DNA of 64,000 bases from Pyrus communis (taxonomy: Eukaryota; Streptophyta; Magnoliopsida; Rosales; Rosaceae), in NCBI RefSeq assembly GCF_963583255.1, contig NC_084807.1, positions 25,612,381-25,676,380 on the forward strand. The letters are read 5' to 3'. Below the pieces are notes generated by a model, which saw only the letters and a program-made list of their open reading frames with translations, was not told the DNA's origin and searched no databases. Both the position numbers and the translations under genes were made by a program. The first letter of the stretch is position 1, and each line of letters begins with the position of its first letter. Shown piece by piece: positions 34,333-44,905 of the stretch.

Positions 34333-34751
34333 CTATTGCCCTTTTATTTTCTTTTTCTCCTGCCATGAGCAAAGTCATGGGTAAGTAGGTCAGTCTAATT
34401 ACGGAATTAATTGGGCACTCTAGGAGACGCGTAGTGTTAGCGTAGGCTCAAAAGTCAAAAGGTAAATGAGGTGTGTGGATGGAAAGCCTGCCCTAAACAC
34501 GTTTGTATTCCTTTGCCGAGTTACTGTACTCTTGCCCTTTTCTCCTCTCTTCCTGGAAAATTCACTCTACTGATCTCTGGCCGTGTTTTGTGTGGTATGA
34601 AACCAAACGTTCAAATAGTGTACAACCATTTAACAAAACGATCAACTGGTGTATAACAATTTAACACAGAGAAAGTTGATGGTGCTGCCGACGACTAATT
34701 GGTGTCCCTAGAAATTAAATGATATCAACTTGAACTTTATCCAACATATTA
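34333..34751. other. intergenic, no gene
   Basis: Between the hAT element and the MITE. No coding similarity seen. Confidence 0.5.
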
Positions 34752-35172
34752 GGCCATCTCCAACAAAAGCCTAAACATAACCCTGTCTAAAATTATATTA
34801 TTGCAAAAAATTATTTTTTAATGAACAATGTCAGGCCATATTCATATACCGTCTTTAACCGAAAAGGCGAAACATGACCCCTTAATAATTTATTATTTTA
34901 AACCTTATATATTACATTTATTGGTTAATTTAATTGAACTACCGTTGCATGTTTTCAAATTTATCCATTTAATTTAAATCAATTATTGTAACTGAGAAGC
35001 TGGATCCCCAAAAAGGGCGAATCTATATTTGACTAGCCAGATACCCCTTTGGTCAATAATCGTTTGATGGACTCCATAGAATAATAGTCTAATCATCGGT
35101 TGGAGATGAATTTTCGATAAATCAGATCATTTTTAGTTTTTAAACCTTTAGTCCTCTCAGTTGAAGATGACC
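34752..35172. mobile_element. PIF/Harbinger-type MITE at the left edge of unit 2
   Basis: Terminal inverted repeats GGCCATCTCCAAC / GGTCATCTTCAAC with a TTA target duplication (34749-34751, 35173-35175). 421 bp, non-coding. Its right end lies about ten bases from the point where the OR copy of unit 2 is cut. Confidence 0.8.
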
Positions 35173-35182
35173 TTATGTCTTG

Positions 35183-36481
35183 CTTTATACGATGTGCCTC
35201 CTATTCCCAGCTTCAACTCCAACTGAAAGATGTAAACGTAATTGTCAGCAAAGAGTTAGAAACATACCCCGAATCCATGTTTTATAAGCAGAAACTACAC
35301 TTATTAGACATGTTTCCTCATTTTTTTACTTGCAAATTCAAAACCGTCTTGTCGGACCAGTATAACAAAATAATGTTTATGAGTGACTGATAAACCCCGC
35401 AAAGGATAATGTCGGACTAATCACAAGAAGTTAATGCATAAAGAACTTACGGAGGGTGCTATGAGGCCACCGAAAAGGATAAACCCCGCAATAATTGAAT
35501 AACAAACAGCATAATACTGCTTAAGGTTGTCCGAACTCTGCAAGCAATGCATTCACCTTGTGATTAATACTTTGCACAAACACTAGTTCTCGCAATTTTT
35601 TATGAACCGACAAAAGGCTACAACAAAATATGGCTAAAACATGTCGGGGATATGAAAATACATGTCTTCACAGGGGCAGCAGCTTACCAGGGGAGGCAAA
35701 AATGGAATGAATGATGGAAAACTAGGAAGTTCGTTTTCTTGATCTTCATTTACCGCTCCAAGCTCTGCGTGTTTAATCCGCTGTTGTATCCTCAGCCTGC
35801 GAACCTACGCATATCGAAGCTCATTCTTAAAGAACACATTTCTAATGGCAATTGGAGAGTAATTTAAAACATGCTAAACTGAGAAAGTGGTAGCAACTAG
35901 CAATCGCTCTCACCTCCTCCATATGCAAGAAAATTTTGTTGCGCCGACTCCGAATATTATCTTGAATTTCCTGCAGCTCCATTGTGGCAAAGTCGTGCAC
36001 TGTTTCAGGCGCCTCTATGATAAAAAATCTGCACAATTACAGGCTACAAAGCAATTTCCGTATCATTTTTGGGTTAATTAACATCAACATCGGATAAATC
36101 ACATGGGTTTTTCACATAAAGTTACAAACTTTCAAAGAGCAGTAAGCTGTCTGCAATCTCATAAATTTCACAGTGCAAAGTAACAATCCAATGCTTGGAA
36201 CTTTATATTTCCATTTTCTGTTAATTTCCAAGAGAGAGAGAGAGAGGGGAGTACCCGGCGGGGTTTGCATCGGCGGCGGCATTGGGATCAGAATCGACAG
36301 ACGGAGCGAAAGAGGAGGAGTCGGGCTCAGAAGCCATGGCCAGGGATCGCCATCTGGAGCTGCTTGTTGATATGGGGCTTCTTGCGTAGCTGAATTTGGA
36401 GCAGCCGGAGCTATGCAGTTTGTACGGACAACACCGATTTACGGAGAAAGAAACGGCCAAAAGTCTGCCGGAGCAGAGCAT
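35183..36481 (-). pseudogene. ORANGE gene copy lacking the zinc-finger exons
   Basis: Exons 1-4 match the unit-1 gene in position, length and phase: 36481-36255, 36028-35914, 35804-35688 and 35537-35451. Exon 5 starts at 35222 (LELKLGIGGTSYK) and then runs into unrelated sequence at about 35183. The second membrane span and the whole Cys-rich domain are missing. Substitutions include Cys to Phe and Gly to Ala in the otherwise conserved CIIEGPE motif and Gln to His just after it. A truncated transcript could in principle still be made from the intact start region, but no normal OR protein. Confidence 0.88.
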
Positions 36482-36664
36482 CTCTCTCTCTCTCTCAAAC
36501 CAGAAGGCAGAGCTTTCTGTTTCTCTTCAGGTTTCTTTCACTGGTAAATTCCAGAGAAGCAGAGAAGAAGGCTCTCTGAGAAATGGCGATGGTTCAAGTG
36601 GAGACAAAACAAATGTCTTGAAGCACCGAACATGTGCAGAACAGTAGGTCAACTTCCGAACTCT

Positions 36665-37378
36665 AGGATTTTTAACTTTAATCAGAATTTTGAAATTTAA
36701 AATAAACTTAGTATTATATTACATATTAATTATAATTTCTTGATGTATCCTTAATTCAAAATAATTAATGTGCATTTTATTTAATGTCTCGCATTAAATA
36801 TTTAAATTTATTAACATACAAATTTTAATTATTTTTTTACCAAAAGGGAGTTTTCTAATTTGTTAATTTTATTTAACATTCTTCAAACTTGAAGGACTAA
36901 ATTAATGTACCTAAATGTTAGTACTGAAATGTATTATATTGAACTAATGTGTTTAAATGTTAGTACCGAAATGTATGTACCTAAATATATGCACCGAAAT
37001 GTAATATATTAAATTAATGTACCTAAATGTGTGTACCGAAATGTATTATATTGAATTAATGTACCTAAATGTTTACATTGAAATGTATGTACCAAAATGT
37101 GTGTACCTAAATGTATGCACTGAAATGTATTATAATGAATTTAATGTACCCAAATGAATAAGATAATGTACATCGAAATATATTGTATAACAAAAATTAG
37201 TTTATCTAAATGTTTACAATAAAATATATTACGATAAATGAAATGAAAATAAAAATTATAATGAAATAAAATTAATACATTAAAAATTAGAAAGAAAAAG
37301 AGAAATAATTAAAAAAATCAAAATATAATGAATAAACGAGGTTATTAATGTATCAATGGACTAAAATTAGATTTTAAT
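36665..37378. repeat. AT-rich insert with TACCTAAATGT / TACCGAAATGT repeats
   Basis: Between 36870 and 37200 the words GTACCTAAATGT and GTACCGAAATGTATTATATT alternate in about 40-bp steps. Absent from the equivalent place in unit 1. No coding potential. Confidence 0.6.
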
Positions 37379-37791
37379 TGACACATCCCGATCCAGAATG
37401 TCCACTAGGACCCCAAATCGAGCTATGTTGGCCGACACCTGGAATGTGACAAAGCCATAAAGTGTGATAGTGTATAAAATGTGAATAAATTTGAACTTAA
37501 AAGTGTCTAAATACCAGAGTGCGCTACGAGTGGGAGCGAACCCATTTTACACGCGATGTCAGAGTATAAGTAAAATACAGTAGTGTGGGTAAGAATCATA
37601 CCCTTAAAAGTAGCCACCAATACTAAGATTATTCATATATCCTCGTCGATACGAACTCAGCAGTTAAAACCTGAAGGGGTACAAAAGGAAAAGTGTGAGT
37701 AAGTAGTAAAACCAAGCTTCCCAAAAATATTACCTTTCAATCAGTAATAACCCCTCACTATAATTCCCTTATCGTTTTCTATAGGACAGTA

Positions 37792-37792
37792 C

Positions 37793-37859
<67 letters not shown>
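37792..37859. repeat. (CA)n(TA)n microsatellite
   Basis: About 36 bases of AC repeats followed directly by about 32 bases of AT repeats, inside the solo-LTR-like element. Confidence 0.95.
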
Positions 37860-37861
<2 letters not shown>

Positions 37862-38024
37862 ATCTATGCTAAAAAATGACCAAAACCACGAGTATGCCAT
37901 GTCCATAGACTCTACAATGCATTAACAAGTAGGCCAAATAAACTTAATCAATATAAAATAATACATCAGCTGAAATCACCTAACGTGACCCGTACGACTG
38001 TACTTATATCTCATCAATCATCCC

Positions 38025-38640
38025 TGCACATGAGTCGGAACCACCTCTAGTGGTCTGTACGACAGGACTGAGTGTAAATAAGTACGCTCAAGTGCTACGA
38101 TCACGTGAAGACTGTGCGAATAATCGCGGGTCACTTACGAGTCGGAACCACCTATAGTGGTCTGTACGACAGGCATGTGCACCTACCTTGAGTCCAAGGT
38201 GAGCGTAAGGTGTAGGAGGTGAACATCACGTGAAGGACTGTGCCCTGACCACGGGCGGGAGTACTAACACCGGGGTACAGGTATCTATATCTCATCAATC
38301 AATACTAGCATACAAGTCGGGAGTCACCTATAGTGACCTGTACGACTTAATCTATAGCTCATCAAACATCCCTGCACACGAGTCGGAACCACCTCTAGTG
38401 GTCTGTACGACAGGACTGAGTGTAAATAAGTACGTTCAAGTGCTACGATCAAGTAAAGACTGTGTGAATAATCGCGGGTCATCTACGAGTCGAAACCACC
38501 TATAGTGGTTTGTACGACAGGCCTGTGCACCTACCTTGAGTCCAAGGTGAGTGTAAGGTGTGGGAAGTGAACACCACGTGAAGGACTGTGCCCTGACCAC
38601 GGCGGGAGCACTAACACCGGGGTGCAGGTTTATGAGCTCT
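38025..38640. repeat. ~350-bp tandem repeat with recurring stem-loop motif
   Basis: Two long units (from about 38025 and 38375) share AGTCGGAACCACC, GACTGAGTGTAAATAAGTACG, CTTGAGTCCAAGGTGAG and CACGTGAAGGACTGTGCCCTG. A motif with the form GTCG-GA-ACCAC-loop-GTGGT-CTGTA-CGAC occurs five times (about 38034, 38140, 38315, 38381, 38487), able to pair both its inner and outer arms. Confidence 0.8.
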
Positions 38641-41009
38641 CAATGCATCTCAATATAACATGTGCAACTCATGGCAACCAGTACGACAGTATCGAAGTTG
38701 CCTAACACATAAATGTAGTCATGCTATAACTCAATCGATTCAACTAATACCATCAACTCACCTGAACTTACCTGGGTGTCCTGCGTTCACCTTTGCACTT
38801 GAAAGCATTCCCAATAATTATATGCAAGTAATATACATATGAATATACCATGATGCAATCTAATACTCAACCATGTCGTAGCATTTTCAATTATATACAA
38901 TACGGTGTGAAATGTAGAATCAATAACGCCCTACTCCCGAACTACTTATTTTCAGGGATAATTATCCATGACAACCCAATTAACACTAATTTAACTAACT
39001 AATTCACAAAACTAAAACTTGTCTTCACCAATTTCCTTCGCATTATTTAATTTCCCAAATAAGGCTTTTGTCTCAAATATATTATGGTTGCATCTAACGT
39101 CTCGTTAGACTGCCTACGTACCCTAAACAGGGATCAAACCATTCGTAGTTCATATAGTACTTCAAGCATTCACAGTAATTATATGAAGGTAATATACCTA
39201 ATCAATTTAAAAGTGTCGATAGAACTCTCAATAATATGAACGATAAAAAGGAAAAGATCCACTCACCTGGAGTCCAGGCTATGATTCTCTAGCGCACGCA
39301 TCGAAGCGTCCTGAATGATTGGTGCCTGTGACCAATTATCGAATCACATCTCAAAACTCTTATCAGTAGAATACATAATTCACATAAAACACAACCTCAA
39401 GGGCATTCTAAAATAGTTTGAGACTCATTGACCACAAGTCAACAGTCGATCAAAGATCGACGGTAGGGTCTACAACCCTGTATAACTCGACCCGGAAGAT
39501 CCGCATATCAGATTTCCAATCCGCAACCCCCAAAGATCCACAATATGCTTTGAGAATAACATATTAAAATTTCATTACGATCCAACGGTCGGATCTCTGC
39601 CAATTGCCTAAAACAAGTGGCCGTGAATATTTATTTTATTAACTTACAAATCTAATACGGGAAGATCCTTATATCGGATTCCTGATCCATAAATTCCTAT
39701 GATCTTTAAATATTACGTATTATAATGTATTCAATTTTGGTGACGATCCAACGGTCGGATCGTCGATTCACATTTTTATCAAGTAACGTATCGTAACGAA
39801 TTTCGGTTCTAACGATCAACCTACGTCATTGAAATAACAAAACTGAATTCAATACATTCGACATCGCCTAAAAATAGCATTGGCGGCCCACCCGCCGCAC
39901 ATGCCGCCGCGGGTGGCGGTCGGCCGCCCCGTCTCGTCGGAAAATCCAAATATTTCCAAAAATTCCCAAACTTCACAGAAATGAAGATCTCAGTGAGTGG
40001 AGCAACTTTCATACCTTCCATGAAGTCCAAAAGTGGACGGAAGATGGTCAATTTTACCCAAAAAGCCGGTGGGTGCCTAAAACTTCCGAGTGTCGATTCG
40101 TCTTCTACAGTGGTCCAACGGGGTCAAGGTTGGTTGGATTTTGCTCCTGTGATGATGGGCTACAAAGCTCAAGTGGTGGCATCGGCCATCACTTTGCCGA
40201 TTTGCCGGAAAATCAAAAAGGGTGCCCAAAGCACCGTGAGAACCGCCAACTTTCGTGGCCTCAAACCGCCACATACCATGGTTAATCAAGGTGGTTCTTG
40301 GGTGGGTTTTGTAGAGGGGAATGAGAGCTTCAAGATGGTGGTGGTGGAGTCGAAAACTCCATCGGAGTTGGCCGGAATCGGCCTTGGAAAATGGGTGGTC
40401 ACATAGGTCGGGCACGGGTGCACGGAAAGCTTTCCCATTTTTTTTTTCTCTTTCTTTCTTTTCTGATTGGGTCTCACCCTCTCTCTCTAATTTTAATTGG
40501 TTCCTTCCTAATTGTGCCTAAAATCTGATTGGCCACTTTCCCACAAGGTGGGAATTCAAATAATTTATAACTAAACTTTAAATAACCATTTTCAAACGTC
40601 CATAACTATACTGTTATAATTCGGACTCACAAACGGTTTTCGCCTATGCGTTCACACCAATGAGTAATACGAGAATATGTTAAACGAATAAGTCATACGT
40701 CTCTCTAGACGATGGTCAACATAAGTCAAAATATTTGCCTCTATGGCATTTTTGTGAATTCACGCTTTTAAAATAAAATAAAAATGTAAAATTTGGAACG
40801 GGTTGTCACATTAATCTTACTCATGGTTTTAATCTAAAAGTCATCTTTGCCAAGGATTAAAATGAAGTTTTCTATTTTTTTTTTCCTTGTTTTTCGGAAA
40901 GAAAAAAAAAATTTATAGGGGACCTGGTGTCTTTAGATTTGAGTAACTGTTCAGTATGTCACATTTAAAATTTTATTATCGGATGATAAACGTCAAAAAC
41001 ATAAAGTTA

Positions 41010-41732
41010 GATCATCTCCAACCGAATGAGGGCCAAATGGTCATGTTTAGGAGAAATTTTTAGTTGTGACGGGAACACAAGTCGTATACCACGTGTTTTA
41101 ATAGGAGTGATGAGAAATTTTATTTTTTAAGTTATTAACTTTTTAGCACGCATATCCCACCATTTGTATAATGACATGTGGTGTATCACCCCGTGTACCA
41201 GTCATACTAAAAAATCTCTCAATGGTTAGCCTTATAGTCCTGCAAGAAATTATGTTTTAATAAACAGTGTCAGACCATATTTTATATCATATCTAACCGA
41301 GTGGGCCAAATAGTTATAGGTTAAACATAGCCCTTTGACAAAAAACTTATTTCCAACCGAGAGGACCAAAAGACCATATGCCAAACATAACTGCTCAATA
41401 ATTTATTATTGTAATTGAATTAATATGATTAATTAAATTAAATTACCATATTAAAATAAGATTTTTTGACATATTTTGAGTGTCACTTGCTACAATAACG
41501 AATAAAGCGCGGTATTGTTGCACCTGCCACAAAGTCAAGCTTGACATTCTACCGCTTGAGGGCTGGCTGGCTGGCTGGTTGAAAATGGCCAGCCCGCTGG
41601 CCTGATTTGAGAGGTTTGGCCCGGTGAGGCCCACAAGTCCTTTGGCCTAGCTTTCAGTTAGAGACAGTTTTCGCTTCATTCCAAACTATTTTTAGCCCTA
41701 TGACCCTTTGGCCAAGTTGGTTGGAGATGGCC
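41010..41732. mobile_element. PIF/Harbinger-type MITE, 723 bp, post-duplication insertion
   Basis: Ends GATCATCTCCAACC and the inverse of GGCCATCTCCAACC with TTA on both sides (41007-41009, 41733-41735). Unit 1 has the unoccupied site at about 14840. Contains a (CTGG)n stretch at about 41565-41580. Confidence 0.8.
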
Positions 41733-42399
41733 TTAGATGTGTTGATCGTCTTTGAGATATCAGAGGTTCTATGTGATTGAATACTTCATCCTCCTCCATA
41801 GGCGCCACTGTTGAGAGGGTTACTTGCCTCATGCAAACATTGTGAATTGCAAGTAATGAATTATTCTGATGATGAGGTTTATTTTTGAACTCATTATGTT
41901 TTAAGTTTGAACAATTTTCCCTCTCTTTGATGTATATATTAGTGTAAAATATTGTTCGTATTAAAAAAATAAAAAAACTTAAAATGAGACATTCTCCCTC
42001 ATATATAAGATGATCAGGTGTGAGATTAATACTTTTAATGAGTGACTCAATTAACTATTTTCATTTCTTATGCGTTCAAAATTAGACAAATTCTTTGCAT
42101 ACATTAAAAATAAATAAATATATAAAGGCCAGTCTTGAATTTTTTTGGTGCCCGGAGCAAATACTCAAAATGTGTCTTTTTCCAATACAACATAAATTAC
42201 AAAGAAATATTTATAAAGGGCTAGAACCCAGTCGAAGCTGGGGGTCTAGGCCCTCACGCCTATATTATATTATTTGAAAAAAAAAAAAAAACATACAACA
42301 GGAAGGACATAGTACCGAAACCCTGACAATCAAAAGCAAAATCATATACAACCACTCCAAGCAGTCAACATGGCCATACATATTGAATCCAAAAGGTTG
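41733..42399. other. duplicated intergenic backbone, no gene
   Basis: Matches unit 1 in parts (about 14905-15070 and 15870-16270), but the 205-bp repeats of unit 1 are missing here. Confidence 0.5.
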
Positions 42400-42951
42400 A
42401 CGACCCATTCGCTGCATATAATGTACAGAAGATAACAAATTTTGAAGTGATATGCTCCAAGTATGATATTGGGCAGAAAAGAGCGGCGGCTCCAACCACT
42501 TCTTCAGCTATATCCGGCTGGGTGAGAGCAGCTAAAGATATGCTCCAAGTACGATATTGGACAGAAGAGCGGCAGCCTAACCAATTCTGCTATATCCGGC
42601 TGGATGAGAGCTGCTAAATACATGATTGTTCCCTAATAACATGAATAAATTGAGTCAACACCAAAAGTAGCAGCAAGGGAAGGAGATTTGAAGTAGATGA
42701 AGAGGTGTAATATCTGTGAATGTCCAACAACAAAGACGTTGGAGCTTGTTGAATATATGCAGCGCATCATTTTCTGATAGATCAAATCGAGCCAATTCCT
42801 GCCAACTCCAATCCCAAAAATCCTACAGTAAAGCATAAATCTTATTCTTTTCTGATAAAGATGTGTCCCTGACTCCAACGTGTTTGACGAACATTTTGTA
42901 CCCATACATCAAAACCTTCATCTGCTGGAGAATTTAAGAACCATGCATCAC
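42400..42951 (-). pseudogene. triacylglycerol lipase fragment, unit 2
   Basis: Counterpart of the unit-1 fragment with WSWQELARFD-like, GHSQ and SLAALIQPDIAE motifs on the minus strand. It differs by a small deletion near 42925 and by an 88-bp local direct duplication (42449-42536 and 42537-about 42617) covering the exon after the nucleophile elbow. The extra copy carries the ISYLEH-like continuation. Not functional. Confidence 0.68.
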
Positions 42952-42953
42952 CT

Positions 42954-44905
42954 GGTTAAGATCAAGAAAAGCCAGTAACCAATTTCAATTGAGTTTGAAG
43001 AACATTAGAGCCCAATTTAAAATGTATCCCATGGATGTTCATCACTTTACACAATAGTTAGTTTCAAGAAAGGAAATTTCAACGCAACCTGAAAACTTCG
43101 GATCAGGGGGCACCAAATAGCGAGCTATACATTCAAATTTTGAAATAATCAACTCAGTAGGACCAATATGTTGAAAAAAGCTGGAAGGAGCTGTGAAAGT
43201 AAGGCTTTTCACTAATCAGGCGTCCAGAGAATCAATATTTCACTCACGGATCAGTTAGGGGGAACACCCCGCACCAAAGCAATCTCATTAGTACTTCACA
43301 TCTCAAGCCAAACAGAAATTGCAGTAACAAACACGACGTCTATTAGTCCTTCACATATCAAATCCAGTAAGTACCTATCTTTCGTCTGAATCTGGAAAAC
43401 AAGCAGCAGTGGATTTAACAAGCTGGGTATCTCAAAGTTACTCACTTTAATCACAATTTAACAATTAACATATAAATGGGCATTTTTTTTAGTGAAATGT
43501 TAGTATAGTACTCACTGTGTTGCTCGGAGCAAGAGAACCCAGAAAGCTCAATGAGCTGCGCACAGAGGGACTGCAGTGGTGAAACTGCGACCGATTCTGT
43601 AAAATTCAGTCCAGTTTTGGGTGATTTCTGCAGCAATTTCGGATGTCTAGAGGCTGATAAGGAAAGCTGGGACGGAAGGGCACAGGTCTGGAAGAAAGGC
43701 TCTGGTCACCGCTGTCATGATTCGCGAAGGAAGAAGTGCCCCAAAACAATTTCGGTCCTGGACAGGTGCACTGTTTGCACTGGACCAGGGCCGGCCCTGA
43801 ATCGCGATAACGTCCTTCTCCAAACAGTATAATACAGATGCTGGAAATATCTACCAGAACCATTCAATTCTAGCGTCTACAGCTTTAGCATTAGTTGGTA
43901 CAAGGGACATTCTTCCAAAGAGGGAGATGAAATCATTGAGGCTCTTATTTATTTCTCCTCTTGATGTGCCTTTTTAGACTGCTAATTCCAGACGATACAA
44001 TCTCATGCATCTTCCCTGGAAAAGTGTGTGCCACACATCAAGATCAAATTATTCCAACAAAAGTTAACTTAAAAATCAAACTCGTTAGCGGAATAAATGG
44101 TGCACAAAGGGATTTAAAATCTTGACATGTGTATTTTTGGCAGATTTTATGTGAGCATGCAACTAAAACTGGCATCACTATAAATGGTGCACAAAGATTG
44201 GCGGAAAAACATAAAGGGAAGCAATCACAATGCAAAATGTACGAAGTAATCTGTCCACATATTGGGAAAACTTTTAACAGTTTTGAGTTGTAACTTCTCC
44301 ATTGTATTAGTTAAGGCAAGACGGTGTCAACTATGCAGTTTGCTGATGATTCATACGACAAGCAATTGAAAATCCCATCATTATACCCCACATACACCAA
44401 AAAAGCAAGTCATTTACACAAATTCAGAAGGTTCATCCACTGTAATTTGCAGATATAGAAATGTTAAGATTAAGGGAAATACAAAGTACCTTTCACCCAA
44501 ATTGGAGGAGCACCGGTGGCATTAGCAAGTTAGCAACGGGAATTGACATACCAATATCTTCACAGTTTCTGCACAAGCACAAATCAAAAGAATCCGGCGG
44601 TGGAGTTATGTTCCTCTCCTTGGAAAATGCCACCTCTTGGGATTTCAAAATATGCGGCCGCGGCTAGCCGTCTGACCACGCCAATTCAACCAAAAGCCAC
44701 CGCAACGCAGCATAGTGTCCGATTGATTGCTTCAAAAAAGAGCTTCGTATCCATGAGTTTATCGGCACAGAGTACCCAAAACCCCTGAAAATTATTTCTT
44801 TATTCAGATAATAAAATTTCCCAAATTTCAAATTTTAATTCCGAAACAAAAATAGGATTTGAATTTTGATCACCTAGAAATTGGGGTGTTGGGGTGGAGA
44901 GGGAC
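42954..44905. other. duplicated intergenic block, no gene identified
   Basis: Parallel to 16821-18754 with scattered indels. Open frames differ between the copies. Confidence 0.45.

Larger units (their letters stand above)
37379..40810. mobile_element. 3.4-kb solo-LTR-like element with 5-bp target duplication
   Basis: Begins TGACACATCCCGATCC and ends GGAACGGGTTGTCACA, flanked on both sides by TTAAT (37374-37378 and 40811-40815). TG...CA ends and a 5-bp duplication fit an LTR. There is no gag-pol, primer site or internal paired LTR, so a solo LTR of a large (probably Gypsy) element is likeliest. A non-autonomous element with imperfect inverted ends is the alternative. A 141-codon open frame (39981-40406) is unrecognised. 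Confidence 0.75.

Noticed and set aside
39981..40406. 141-codon open frame in the solo-LTR-like element
   Set aside because: No recognisable domain, overlaps open frames in several other frames, and lies in a GC-richer patch where stops are rarer.
37379..40810. DNA transposon reading based on similar inverted ends
   Set aside because: The 5-bp duplication and TG...CA termini fit an LTR better; inverted similarity is only about 14-16 bp with gaps. Kept as the alternative.
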